Of a DNA stretch of 64,000 nt, positions 30,116-39,491 are shown one piece after another. This stretch comes from Methyloversatilis sp. Lineage in GTDB: Bacteria; Pseudomonadota; Gammaproteobacteria; Burkholderiales; Rhodocyclaceae. Position 1 is the stretch's first letter, and each line of letters opens with the position of its first letter. The translations under genes were made by a program, and so were the position numbers. The notes under the pieces are model-generated. The model was not told the DNA's origin. It saw nothing but the letters and a program-made list of their open reading frames with translations, and searched no databases. The stretch covers positions 1-64,000 of the forward strand of contig JAEUNO010000030.1 of the NCBI GenBank assembly GCA_016791045.1, in the 5' to 3' direction.

Positions 30116-31153
30116 TCAGTTTTCGTCCTGAAAGCGGGCGCGAATGCCCAGTACCTCATCCCACTGGCCAAGCAGCGCGTCCACGCAGACGGCGTCGAAG
30201 TGGCTGTTCCGGCCCTCGATCAGGAAGGCTCTCGCCTTGTCGAGGTCCCAGGCGGGCTTGTACGGACGCGGGGAGGTCAGCGCGTCGAACACGTCGGCCA
30301 CGGCCACGATGCGGCCGATCAGCGGAATGTCCTCGCCGGCCAGTCCGTTCGGATAACCGGTGCCGTCGAATTTCTCGTGATGGGTCAGGGCGATCGTTGC
30401 GGCGAGCTGCATGTAGGGTGATGCCGAATCCTTCAGGATTTCATGGCCGATCGATGCGTGCCTGCGCATGATCACCAGTTCGTCCGGATCGAGCCGACCC
30501 GGCTTGAGCAGGATGTGGTCAGGCGTGCCGAGCTTGCCGACGTCGTGCATCGGTGCGGCAATCAGCAGTGATTCCTCCATGTCGGAGTCCAGCCCCATGG
30601 CGCGCGCGATCAGTGCAGAGTAGTGCGCCATGCGCAGGATGTGGGCGCCGGTTTCCGGATCGCGGAACTCGGCCGCCCGCGCCAGCTTGTTCAGCGTTTC
30701 GCGCTCGCGCCCGTAGATTTCGGCGGTGGCGCGGCGCACCTCGTCGGCCAGCGTGCGCGCGTGGTTGGCCAGCGCGACCTGGCTGCGTCGCAGGAACAGC
30801 ATGTTCTTCACCCGCGAGGTGAATTCGATGCGGTCCAGCGGCTTGTTCAGGAAATCGTTGGCACCCGATTCGAGCGCCCGGTAGCGCACTTCGCGCTCAT
30901 GGTCGGCGGTGACCATGAGCAGCGGTGTCTGCGAGCGGGCCGGGTGACTGCGGAAGCGCCGGATGAACTCGATGCCATCCATGTCAGGCATCATGTAATC
31001 GACTATCACCAGATCGGGATCTTCGCGCATGCAGTGTTCGAGCGCCTCGGCGGGCGACAGGAAACAGGTTGCCGTGCAGTCGGGCAGCTTGCCCAGCAGC
31101 GCGGCCATCAGCACCAGGTTCACCTGGGCATCGTCGATCACCACTACATCCAT
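30116..31153 (-). CDS. Response regulator with HD-GYP c-di-GMP phosphodiesterase domain
   Basis: A 345-aa protein with an N-terminal receiver (phospho-acceptor D52 in VIVDYMMPDMDG; conserved Lys in FLNKPLD) and an HD-GYP domain with the HD pair H203-D204 (MHDVGKLG), HH258-259 and GYP at 266-268 (FDGTGYPNG). The full motif set supports active c-di-GMP hydrolysis. It is the first gene of a two-gene operon with the hybrid kinase and is divergent from the TAXI gene. Confidence 0.94.
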   Translation of the reverse strand: MDVVVIDDAQVNLVLMAALLGKLPDCTATCFLSPAEALEHCMREDPDLVIVDYMMPDMDGIEFIRRFRSHPARSQTPLLMVTADHEREVRYRALESGANDFLNKPLDRIEFTSRVKNMLFLRRSQVALANHARTLADEVRRATAEIYGRERETLNKLARAAEFRDPETGAHILRMAHYSALIARAMGLDSDMEESLLIAAPMHDVGKLGTPDHILLKPGRLDPDELVIMRRHASIGHEILKDSASPYMQLAATIALTHHEKFDGTGYPNGLAGEDIPLIGRIVAVADVFDALTSPRPYKPAWDLDKARAFLIEGRNSHFDAVCVDALLGQWDEVLGIRARFQDEN

Positions 31154-31297
31154 GGGACGAACCTCTAATCTTGGTCAGTGTCTTTCGCGGCAGCTTGCGG
31201 CTCGCCCATACATTCAATATGTTCCTACGTGTCCGATTAACGGGTGCGCCCGTCGCACACTTGAGCCCGCCGCACCTTTCTCCGTGATCCGACCCGC

Positions 31298-32707
31298 ATG
31301 ACTCCGCCTCCCGCGCCCTACACCCTGCGCGCGTCCGCGCTGCGCAACTGGCTGCGTCAGCTGTCCTTTCGCGACATGTTCGTGCTGGTCCTGCCCGCAC
31401 TGCTCATCGTCGGTGCCGGCTTCTGGTTCGCCGCCCGTTACATCAAGCCGGCACCCCCCGATTTCACGACGGTGTCGTGCGGCGCCGAAGGCTCGGCCTA
31501 TGAAACCTACTGTGCGCGCTACAAGCCGCTGATCGAGCCGTTTGGCGTGCGCGTCGATGTCCGGCAGAGCGCCGGATCGATCGAAAACCTGCAGCGCTTG
31601 ATGGACACGGAACAGTCGGTCGATTTCGCGTTCGTCCAGGGCGGCAGCGCCGAAGACCATCCCCCGGGCCTGCTGTCGCTCGGGGCCGCCTATTACGAGC
31701 CGGTCTGGGTGTTCTATCGAGGCCGGCCGGGGCTGGACCGGCTGGATCAACTGAAGGGTCTGCGCATCGGCGTCGGCGCCGAAGGCAGCGGCACACGCCA
31801 TCTGGCGCTGCAACTGCTGGAGGCGCATGCGCTTGTCGGTGACGTGAAACTGCTGAAGCCGCTTGGCGGAACAGCCGGCGTGGCGGCACTGCTGTCTCGC
31901 AAGATCGATGCGCTGATCGTAGTCGGTGCGGTCAATTCGGCCAGCGTATGGTCGCTGCTGTACGCCGACGGTATCTCGCTGATGAGCATGGCGCAGGCGC
32001 CGGCTTACGCGCGTCGTTTTCCCCACCTGAATGAATTGACGCTGCCGCGTGGGGCGATCGACTTCGTGCGCGACATTCCGTCGCGCGACATTTTGATGGT
32101 CGCGACCCGTGCCTATGTCGTGGCGCGCGAGGACACGCATCCGGCGCTGATCGACCTGATGCTGGGCGCCATGAAGCCGGCGCATGCCGAAGCCACCGTT
32201 TTTCAGCATCCGGGCGAGTTTCCGCAGTCCGACGGCGGCGACTTCGAGCTGCACCCGCGTGCGGCGCGTTTCTACGAAGTCGGCCCGCCTTTCCTGCAGC
32301 GCTACCTGCCGTTTTCCATCGCCAACCTGCTCGACCGCATGATCGTGCTGCTGGTGCCGCTGCTTGCCCTGGCCGTGCCGCTGTTCCGCATCCTGCCGCA
32401 GCTCTACGTCTGGCGCGTGCGCAGCAAGCTGTATCGCTGGTACGGCGAGTTGAAGGATCTGGAGCGCCAGGCGCTGCAGGAAGACACGAAGCGCTCGCGC
32501 GCCGAATGGCTGCACGACCTCGACCGCATCGAGATAGCGGTCGCGCGCATCGGCGTGCCACTGTCGCACGCCGACTATCACTACCAGTTGCGCGCGCACA
32601 TCCACATGGTGCGTCGTCGCATCCAGGGGCTGGGTGAGAACGTCGTGCCGGCAGATCTGTCGACCTCCGGTGCCGCCGACGGCAACTCCGTCAGCCCGCA
32701 GGCCTGA
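31298..32707 (+). CDS. Membrane-anchored TAXI-family TRAP-type binding protein
   Basis: A 469-aa protein with one N-terminal membrane helix (about 28-46), a periplasmic TAXI domain (about 55-340; SCGAEGSAYETYCARYKPLIEP in part, with VDFAFVQGGSA and RIGVGAEGSGTRHLA), a second helix (about 348-370) and a cytoplasmic C-terminal coiled tail. TAXI proteins normally feed TRAP permeases, but none is encoded nearby. The second helix and tail mark the orphan membrane-tethered subtype. Substrate unknown. Confidence 0.85.
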   Translation: MTPPPAPYTLRASALRNWLRQLSFRDMFVLVLPALLIVGAGFWFAARYIKPAPPDFTTVSCGAEGSAYETYCARYKPLIEPFGVRVDVRQSAGSIENLQRLMDTEQSVDFAFVQGGSAEDHPPGLLSLGAAYYEPVWVFYRGRPGLDRLDQLKGLRIGVGAEGSGTRHLALQLLEAHALVGDVKLLKPLGGTAGVAALLSRKIDALIVVGAVNSASVWSLLYADGISLMSMAQAPAYARRFPHLNELTLPRGAIDFVRDIPSRDILMVATRAYVVAREDTHPALIDLMLGAMKPAHAEATVFQHPGEFPQSDGGDFELHPRAARFYEVGPPFLQRYLPFSIANLLDRMIVLLVPLLALAVPLFRILPQLYVWRVRSKLYRWYGELKDLERQALQEDTKRSRAEWLHDLDRIEIAVARIGVPLSHADYHYQLRAHIHMVRRRIQGLGENVVPADLSTSGAADGNSVSPQA

Positions 32708-32747
32708 CCTTTGCGGGCGGTTCGGCGGGGCAGCAAGGTCCGTGTAA

Positions 32748-32775
32748 TTTACAAACATTCGTGCGTGTATATAAT
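32748..32775 (+). promoter_or_regulatory. Sigma70 promoter of the RND operon overlapping an AcrR-like palindrome
   Basis: TTTACA (32748-32753), a 16-base spacer and TATAAT (32770-32775) form a strong promoter 27 bp before the MFP start. The interval 32750-32773 is an imperfect 24-bp palindrome (7 of 12 half-site positions symmetric) that matches the E. coli AcrR box, as I remember it, at 19 of 24 positions. A bound TetR/AcrR-type repressor would block the promoter. No such regulator is encoded in the window. Confidence 0.7.
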
Positions 32776-32801
32776 TGCAGGCCGAGATCTGGAGAGCATT
32801 G

Positions 32802-34010
32802 ATGCCCGTCCGCCCCGCAATCCCGTCCGTCGCCCTGTCCCCGGCGCCCCTGCATCGTTCTCCCGCCGCCCTGCGTTTTTCCCTGTCGATCGTCCCGCTG
32901 CTGATTGCGGCGACTGTCCTGAGCGCATGTTCAGGTGACCAGCCCAATGCCGCTGCGCCACCCAAACCGCTGCCGGTGTCCGTCGTGGTGGCGGAGAGCA
33001 CGCGCGCGCCGCTGCTGATCGAATCGGTTGCGCAGGCAGAAGGCGCGCGCGAGGTAGAAGTCAGGGCGCGCGTGACCGGCATCATCGAGAAGCGCCTGTA
33101 TGGCGAAGGCGAAGCCGTGAAAGCCGGCCAGCCGCTGTTCCGCATCGAGCGGGCGCCGTTCGAGATTGCACTCGCCCAGGCCCGCGCCCAGCTGGCCGAA
33201 GCGCAGGCACTGGACGAACAGACGGCGCGCGAGCTGCAGCGTCTGCAGGGTCTGGTGGCCGAGCGGGCGATCAGCCAGAAGGAATTCGACGATACGAAGT
33301 CGGCCAGTGCGGTGTCGAAGGCGGCGATGAAATCGGCCGAAGCGGCAGTGCGCCAGGCGGAACTGAACCTCTCCTACACGAATGTGACCGCGCCGGTGTC
33401 CGGCATGTCGGGTCGTGCGCAGCGTTCCGAAGGGTCGCTGGTCAATGCCGGCAGCGACAGCCTGCTGACCTCGATTTCGCAGATCAATCCGATCTGGATC
33501 CGCTTCAGCCTGTCCGATGGCGACCTGCAGAAGCTGCCGGGCGGCCGCGCCGCCGCACGCAACCTGCGTGACGTCGAACTGCAACTGCCCGATGGCAGCA
33601 TTTACCCGCAGCGCGGGCAGATCAACTTTTCAGCCAGCCGGATCGACGCACTGCTCGGCACGATGGAAATGCGCGCCGAGTTCGCCAACGCGGACGCCCG
33701 CATCCTGCCCGGCCAGTTCGTGCGCGCCCGGGTGATCGTCGGCGAGCAGGACAATGTGTTTCTAGTGCCGCAGGCGGCGGTCACCCAGACCGAGAACGGC
33801 CCGGTGCTGATGCTGGTGGGGGCCGACGACAAGGTGGAGCCGCGCCCGGTCAAGCTGGGCGACTGGCAGGGCAAGAACTGGGTGGTCACGGACGGACTGA
33901 AGCCCGGCGAGCGCGTCATCGTCGACAACCTGATCAAGCTGCGCCCGGGCGCGCCGGTTGCCCCGCGAATGCCGGGTGCCGGACCGGCCGACGCGCAACC
34001 CAAGACCTGA
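32802..34010 (+). CDS. RND efflux periplasmic adaptor (membrane fusion protein)
   Basis: The 402-aa adaptor links the inner-membrane RND pump to the outer-membrane channel. It has a lipobox (LSAC, Cys43), an HlyD-type barrel-sandwich (RVTGIIEKRLYGEGEAVKAGQPLF) and a hairpin (about 115-190). The sequence quoted is partial. The ATG at 32802 follows GGAGAG and lies downstream of the mapped-looking promoter, which rules out the earlier TTG. The pump follows after 12 bp. Confidence 0.95.
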   Translation: MPVRPAIPSVALSPAPLHRSPAALRFSLSIVPLLIAATVLSACSGDQPNAAAPPKPLPVSVVVAESTRAPLLIESVAQAEGAREVEVRARVTGIIEKRLYGEGEAVKAGQPLFRIERAPFEIALAQARAQLAEAQALDEQTARELQRLQGLVAERAISQKEFDDTKSASAVSKAAMKSAEAAVRQAELNLSYTNVTAPVSGMSGRAQRSEGSLVNAGSDSLLTSISQINPIWIRFSLSDGDLQKLPGGRAAARNLRDVELQLPDGSIYPQRGQINFSASRIDALLGTMEMRAEFANADARILPGQFVRARVIVGEQDNVFLVPQAAVTQTENGPVLMLVGADDKVEPRPVKLGDWQGKNWVVTDGLKPGERVIVDNLIKLRPGAPVAPRMPGAGPADAQPKT

Positions 34011-34022
34011 CGGAGCGCAGCC

Positions 34023-37000
34023 ATGGCCCGCTTCTTCATCACCCGCCCGATCTTCTCGGGCGTCATTTCCATCGTGATCATGATTGCCGGTCTGGTGGCG
34101 TCGCTTTCGCTGCCGGTCGCGCAATACCCGGAAATCTCGCCGCCGACGGTCATCGTCACCGCGACCTATCCGGGCGCCAATGCCGAAACGCTGTCGCGCA
34201 CGGTTGCGGCACCGATCGAGGAACAGCTGTCCGGCGTCGAAGGCCTGCTGTACTTCAACTCGACGTCGACCTCGAACGGCACGGTCAGCATCACGCTCAC
34301 CTTCGAAGTCGGCACCGACCCCGACACCGCGCTGATCGCGGTGAACAACCGCATTTCAGTGGCCGAATCGCGACTGCCGGAAGACGTGCGGCGCAACGGT
34401 CTGGTGGTGCGCAAGCGCTCGAACAACCTGCTGATGATCGCTGCGCTCAAGTCGACCGACGGGCAGCGCGATACCCTGTTCCTGACCAATTACGTTGCGG
34501 TGAACGTGCTCGACGAACTGCGCCGGCTGCGTGGCGTCGGCGACGCGATCGCCTTCGACGCGCCGTACGCGATGCGCGTGTGGCTCAAGCCGGACGTGAT
34601 GGCGCGGCTGGGCATCGCCACCTCCGACGTGGCGGCGGCGATTCGCGTGCAGAACGCGCAGAACGCCGCCGGTCGCATCGGCCAGGAACCCGTGCTCAAC
34701 GGTCAGCAGCTCACTTACACGGTCAGCGCCAAGGGTCGTCTGCTGAGCATCGAGGAATTCGAGAACATCCTGCTGCGTGCCGATGGCCCGGGCGGCGTGG
34801 TACGGCTGAAGGACGTCGCGCGCATCGAGCTGGGCGCGGAGAACTATGACCGCACGACCAAGGTGAATGGCACGCCGGTGTCCGGCATGGGCATCTACCT
34901 GCAGTCTGGCGCCAATGCGCTGGAGGCGGCGAATCTGGTGCGCGCCAAGCTGGACGAACTGTCGCTGCGCTTGCCGGACGGGCTCGAATTCATCATTCCG
35001 AATGACACCACGCGCTTCATCCGCGAATCTATCAAGGCGGTGGCAACGACGCTGCTCGAAGCCACCGTACTGGTCGTGCTCGTGGTGTTCGTATTCCTGC
35101 AGAACTGGCGTGCCACGCTGATCCCGCTGATCGCGGTGCCGGTGTCGCTGGTCGGCACCTTCGCCGGACTGTGGATATTCGGTTTTTCGATCAATACCCT
35201 GACGCTGTTCGCCATGGTGCTGTCGATCGGCATCGTCGTGGACGATGCCATCGTGGTGCTGGAAAACGTCGAACGGCAGATGCGCGAGTTCGGCCGCACG
35301 CCGAAGGATGCGGCACTGGAAGCGATGCGCGAGGTGTCCGGCGCGCTGGTCGCCATGGTGCTGGTGCTGGTCGCGGTGTTCGTGCCGGTTGCCTTCCTCG
35401 GCGGCATCGCCGGCAAGCTGTACCAGCAGTTCGCCGCCACGGTGGCGGTGTCGGTCACCATTTCCGGCATCGTCGCGCTGACATTGACGCCCGCGCTGTG
35501 CGCGCTGATGCTCAAGCCGCACGACGGTGAATCGAAGATGTTCCGGCCGTTCAACCGCGGCTTCGACTGGCTGACGAAGGTCTACACCGGCACGGTGGCG
35601 CTGACGCTGCGTCACGGACTGATCAGCGCGCTGGTGGTCGGCCTGCTGTTCGCCGGCGCCGGCTTCATGTTCCGCGTTGTGCCGGGCGCCTTCGTACCGT
35701 CGGAAGATCAGGGCTATCTGTTCGGTTTCGTGACCTTGCCGGATGGCGCTTCGGCCGAGCGCACCGAACAGTCGTTCGAAAAGCTGCGCAAGGTGATCAA
35801 CGACGAGCCGGCGGTGGAAAACCTGTTCATGGTGCGCGGCATCGATTTCATCACCGGCAACAACCGGTCGAGCGTCGCCATGATGTTCGTCGTGCTGCGC
35901 CCCTGGGACCAGCGCACCGAAACCGCAGACGACCTGCAGAAGAAGATTGCCGCGGCAGGCATGAAGCTGAGCGATGGCATGGGGCTGATCTTCAATCCGC
36001 CGCCGATCCAGGGTCTGGGTACGGCGGGCGGCTTCGAAGCGTATGTGCAGGCGCGCGAGGAGGCCGACCCGCGCAAGCTCGCCGCCATCACCACGCAGTT
36101 GCTCGACGCGCTGAAGGCGCGCTCCGAACTGACCGGCATGAACAGCTTCTTCCGCGTGTCCTCGCCGCAACTGAGCGTCGAGGTGGATGAGGCGAAGGCG
36201 ATCGCGCTCGGCATTCCGATCGACGCGCTGTATTCGACGCTGCAGGCGACGATGGGCACCCTGTACGTGAATGACTTCAATCGCTCGGGCAAGACCTACA
36301 AGGTGCAGCTTGGCGCGGATGCGGCCTACCGCATGAAGCCGGAAGATCTGGGCAAACCGTATGTGCGGGCGACCACCGGCGCAATGATTCCGCTGTCGGC
36401 GGTGATCACCGTGAAGTCCGTCGTCGGTCCGGAGATGGTCGAGCGCTTCAATGGCTTCATTGCCGCCAAGATCCTCGGCAATTCGGCACCGGGCCGCAGT
36501 TCGGGCGAAGCCATACAGATCGTGGAGGAAGTGGCGCGCGACATCCTGCCGGCCGGCTACGCGCTGGAATGGACCGGTCAGGCGTATCAGGAAAAACGCA
36601 CCGGCCTGACCTCGGTCATTGCCATGGCTTTCGGCATCATCATGGTGTTCCTGATCCTCGCTGCGCAATACGAACGCTGGTCGCTGCCGCTGGCGGTCAT
36701 CCTTGCGATTCCTTTCGCCATCCTGGGTGCGCTGCTGGCGGTGTGGGTGCGCGGCATGCCGAACGACATCTACTTCCAGATCGGTCTGGTGGTGCTGGTC
36801 GGGCTGGCCGCGAAGAACGCCATCCTGATCGTCGAGTTCGCCGCGCAGAAGCAGGCCGAGGGCATGAGCGCCCTCGAGGCGTCGCTCGAGGCGGCGCGGC
36901 TGCGCTTCCGCCCGATCTGCATGACCGCGCTCGCCTTCATTCTCGGGGTCGTGCCGCTGGTGATCGCCACCGGCGCCGGTGCGTCGGCCCGCCGTTCGAT

Positions 37001-37133
37001 GGGTACCGGCGTGTTCGGCGGCATGCTGGCCGCAACCTTTGTCGCGACCATCTTCATTCCGCTGTTCTACAGCTGGCTGAGCGGCCGCAAGGCGGCAACG
37101 CGCAACACGGAAACCCCGGAGGCGGCGCAATGA
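34023..37133 (+). CDS. RND multidrug efflux transporter (HAE1/AcrB family)
   Basis: The 1036-aa inner-membrane pump has the AcrB plan: 12 helices in two repeats with two large periplasmic loops. The start is FFITRPIFSGVISIVIM, and the proton-relay Asp pair is visible in SIGIVVDDAIVVLENVER (about 398-416). AcrB-type sequences such as VPISYPEI are replaced by LPVAQYPEISPPTVIV. Length and context point to hydrophobe/amphiphile efflux; the substrate range is unknown. Its stop overlaps the channel gene by 4 bp. Confidence 0.96.
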   Translation: MARFFITRPIFSGVISIVIMIAGLVASLSLPVAQYPEISPPTVIVTATYPGANAETLSRTVAAPIEEQLSGVEGLLYFNSTSTSNGTVSITLTFEVGTDPDTALIAVNNRISVAESRLPEDVRRNGLVVRKRSNNLLMIAALKSTDGQRDTLFLTNYVAVNVLDELRRLRGVGDAIAFDAPYAMRVWLKPDVMARLGIATSDVAAAIRVQNAQNAAGRIGQEPVLNGQQLTYTVSAKGRLLSIEEFENILLRADGPGGVVRLKDVARIELGAENYDRTTKVNGTPVSGMGIYLQSGANALEAANLVRAKLDELSLRLPDGLEFIIPNDTTRFIRESIKAVATTLLEATVLVVLVVFVFLQNWRATLIPLIAVPVSLVGTFAGLWIFGFSINTLTLFAMVLSIGIVVDDAIVVLENVERQMREFGRTPKDAALEAMREVSGALVAMVLVLVAVFVPVAFLGGIAGKLYQQFAATVAVSVTISGIVALTLTPALCALMLKPHDGESKMFRPFNRGFDWLTKVYTGTVALTLRHGLISALVVGLLFAGAGFMFRVVPGAFVPSEDQGYLFGFVTLPDGASAERTEQSFEKLRKVINDEPAVENLFMVRGIDFITGNNRSSVAMMFVVLRPWDQRTETADDLQKKIAAAGMKLSDGMGLIFNPPPIQGLGTAGGFEAYVQAREEADPRKLAAITTQLLDALKARSELTGMNSFFRVSSPQLSVEVDEAKAIALGIPIDALYSTLQATMGTLYVNDFNRSGKTYKVQLGADAAYRMKPEDLGKPYVRATTGAMIPLSAVITVKSVVGPEMVERFNGFIAAKILGNSAPGRSSGEAIQIVEEVARDILPAGYALEWTGQAYQEKRTGLTSVIAMAFGIIMVFLILAAQYERWSLPLAVILAIPFAILGALLAVWVRGMPNDIYFQIGLVVLVGLAAKNAILIVEFAAQKQAEGMSALEASLEAARLRFRPICMTALAFILGVVPLVIATGAGASARRSMGTGVFGGMLAATFVATIFIPLFYSWLSGRKAATRNTETPEAAQ

Positions 37134-38569
37134 AGACTGCATTCCGATCGCCGGCCCTGACTGCGCTCGCCGCGGTCCTTCTGTCCGGCTGCATGATGGG
37201 CCCGGATTATGTGAGACCTGAACTGCCGCTGCCCGCGCGCTTTGCTGCGTCGGCCGACGGTCAGCCCCAGGTTGCGGTGGCGCGCGGCTGGTGGAGGCTG
37301 TTCAACGACGACACGCTGAACGCGCTGGTCGATCGCGCGCTGACCGACAACAGCGACGTGCAGCGTGCTGTCGCGCGGATCGAACAGGCGGACGCCGTGC
37401 TGCGCGAGGTCGGTGCGGCGCTGTTTCCGGACGTCGGCGTGGGGGCGGCCGCGAGCCGCTCACGCATCAGCGGCGTGGCGACGCCGATTCCGGCCGGGGC
37501 GCCGCTGTACCGCAACAACTTCCAGACCTCGATCTCGACTTCGTTCGAGATCGACTTCTGGGGCAAGCTGCGCCGCGCCAGTGAGGCGGCACGCGCGCAG
37601 GCGCTCGGTACCCGCTACGCGAAGGACACGGTGGAGCTGACGCTGGTAAGCCAGCTGGTCGGCAGCTATCTGAATCTGCGCGCGCTGGACGCCCAGCTCG
37701 CGCTGTCGCGCGACACGCTGGCGACACGGCGCGACAACGCCACCATCCTGCGTGCGCGCGTCGAACGTGGCCTGACCAACGATCTCGAACTGCAGCAGGC
37801 GCTGGGCGCGGTGGCGGCCATCGAGGCGCAGATCGCCGATCTGAGGCGCAGTCGAGCGATTGCCGAAAACCAGCTCGGTCTGCTCAGCGGCCAGCTCGAT
37901 CTGGCGATCGCCCCGGGCGACCTGCGCGCGCTGCCGCTGCCGTTGCAGCCACCGGCCGGCCTGCCGTCGTCGCTGCTCGACGCGCGGCCGGACATCCGTC
38001 AGGCCGAAGCCGATCTGGCTGCAGCCAGCGCGCAGATCGGTGTGGCGAAGGCTGCGCTGTACCCGTCGATTTCACTGACCGGCAACTACGGCTCGCAAAG
38101 TCGCGAACTGTCCGATCTGTTCAGCGGACCGGCCAATATCTGGTCGCTGGGCGTCGGGCTGGATCTGCCGTTGTTCGATGCCGGCCGGCGCAGCGCGCGC
38201 GTCGATCAGGCCAGTGCGCAGCAGAAGCAGGCGCTGGCGAGCTATGTGTCGGCCGTGCGCAGTGCCTTCACCGATGTGCGCGATGCGCTGGTGGCGGGTG
38301 AGCAGTACGCGCAGAGCGTGGTCGCGCTGCAGGCGCAGTTCGACGCCGCGGCACGCAGCCTGGAGCTTGCGCAGAAGCGCTACGACGCGGGCTATTCGCG
38401 TTACCTCGAAGTACTCGATGCGCAGCGCAGCGCGAATGACGCATCGCTTGCGCTGGTGCGGGCACGCCAGTCGCAACTGGCCGAAGTGGTGAACCTGTAT
38501 GTCGCGCTTGGCGGCGGATGGGCCGAAGCGACGGTGGAGCAGGGCGAGGCCGCTGCGGCCACGCCCTGA
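37130..38569 (+). CDS. Outer-membrane efflux channel lipoprotein (NodT/OprM family)
   Basis: The 479-aa channel has a lipobox (LLSGC, Cys21) followed by MMGPDYVRPELPLP, typical of OprM/NodT, and two OEP repeats with the PDIRQAEADLAAASAQIGVAKAALYPS-type signature (about 285-311). It completes the tripartite pump encoded with the two preceding genes. Convergent with the bactofilin gene, 25 bp away. Confidence 0.95.
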   Translation: MKTAFRSPALTALAAVLLSGCMMGPDYVRPELPLPARFAASADGQPQVAVARGWWRLFNDDTLNALVDRALTDNSDVQRAVARIEQADAVLREVGAALFPDVGVGAAASRSRISGVATPIPAGAPLYRNNFQTSISTSFEIDFWGKLRRASEAARAQALGTRYAKDTVELTLVSQLVGSYLNLRALDAQLALSRDTLATRRDNATILRARVERGLTNDLELQQALGAVAAIEAQIADLRRSRAIAENQLGLLSGQLDLAIAPGDLRALPLPLQPPAGLPSSLLDARPDIRQAEADLAAASAQIGVAKAALYPSISLTGNYGSQSRELSDLFSGPANIWSLGVGLDLPLFDAGRRSARVDQASAQQKQALASYVSAVRSAFTDVRDALVAGEQYAQSVVALQAQFDAAARSLELAQKRYDAGYSRYLEVLDAQRSANDASLALVRARQSQLAEVVNLYVALGGGWAEATVEQGEAAAATP

Positions 38570-38594
38570 TCTCCGGCCCGTCCGGCCTGTCGAT

Positions 38595-39200
38595 TCAGCC
38601 GGCGAGCGCGCTCAGCACCCGGCGCTCGTCCGCCGGCAGTTCCTTTGCCGGCCGCGAAACGTCCTTGCCGGCGGCGGTCAGCGATTTCACGTCGCCCGAT
38701 ATCTCCCCGCCTTCCTCGATCAGGATCGAGCCATAGCGGATCTTGCCGCTGACCCGGCCGGTCGCATGGACGATGAGCCGCTGTCGCGCGGTCAGTTCGC
38801 CATCGAAATGACCGTGGATTTCCGCGATGTCGATGCCCACCGTGCCGGAGTACGCGCCATGTTCGGCGATTCGGATGACCCGGCTGTCCATCGTCGCCTC
38901 GACGCGGCCTTCCACCACCAGCGTGTCGCAGTCGAGAATTTCCGCGCCCTTGAGCTTCACGTCCGGTCCGACGATGAGGCGGCTGCCTTGCTCGGTCGAA
39001 CCCGCACTGGCTGCTTCACGCGCGGCGGGCGTGGCGGTGAGTGCAGCCGGTGTGTCGCCAGGCAGCGACACGGGCGGTGCGCTGCCTGGCTGCGTGGCCG
39101 ACAAGCCACCGGACAGGGATGCTTGTCCGCCCGGCCGCAAGGTACGGCCAGTCTGGTTTTCGGCGGGTTTCGGATACGGACCGGGTTTGCTGTTGAACAT
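38595..39200 (-). CDS. Bactofilin
   Basis: A 201-aa polymer-forming cytoskeletal protein (bactofilin, PF04519): a disordered Pro/Gly-rich N-terminus (about 1-78) and a right-handed beta-helix core (about 80-180; VEGRVEATMDSRVIRIAEHG in part, HGHFDGELTARQRLIVHATGRVSGKIRYG in part). Bactofilins scaffold cell-shape and envelope functions. The ATG at 39200 has AGGAGA upstream. Confidence 0.9.
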   Translation of the reverse strand: MFNSKPGPYPKPAENQTGRTLRPGGQASLSGGLSATQPGSAPPVSLPGDTPAALTATPAAREAASAGSTEQGSRLIVGPDVKLKGAEILDCDTLVVEGRVEATMDSRVIRIAEHGAYSGTVGIDIAEIHGHFDGELTARQRLIVHATGRVSGKIRYGSILIEEGGEISGDVKSLTAAGKDVSRPAKELPADERRVLSALAG

Positions 39201-39491
39201 GCGTTCTCCTTGAGTGATCGGGTCATCGAAGCGGTGCCCGACAGTACTCAGCAATGCTCGTGCCGGTAAAAATTGAATAATTATTTCAATGGGTTGAACG
39301 GGTATCGCGCAAGCGGACGTCCGAAATCCCGCGTCGACTGTCGCCGCTGCACGACACGCCGCCGGCGAACGGGATCCCGGGCCACGTATTCGTCATTTAC
39401 TTTATTTTGCATTTGCTTACGACGGCTTACCGCACGGTCTTTGCGCCCTCCCTAGACTCGCGGCTCCATCTTGGCCCCACTCCGTCCACGC
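39201..39491. other. 291-bp divergent intergenic region with an AT-rich core
   Basis: This is the largest gene-free gap. It separates bactofilin from the GlrK-like kinase. Bases 39266-39290 form an AT-rich, near-palindromic patch (TTGAATAATTATTTCAA) in an otherwise GC-rich region, plausibly a promoter or regulator site for bactofilin. A second AT-rich patch at about 39394-39420 may hold the kinase promoter. A 60-codon plus-strand frame here shows no protein-like features. I see no sigma54 motif. Confidence 0.5.

Noticed and set aside
34356..37142. Open frame of about 930 codons antisense to the RND transporter
   Set aside because: Its composition (His, Arg, Gln and Asp rich, no domain motif) is what GC-rich codon bias produces opposite a real gene; the sense strand encodes a complete AcrB-type pump.
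39273..39455. 60-codon plus-strand frame in the bactofilin-kinase gap
   Set aside because: No Shine-Dalgarno, Arg-rich random-looking product, and it spans the likely divergent promoter region.
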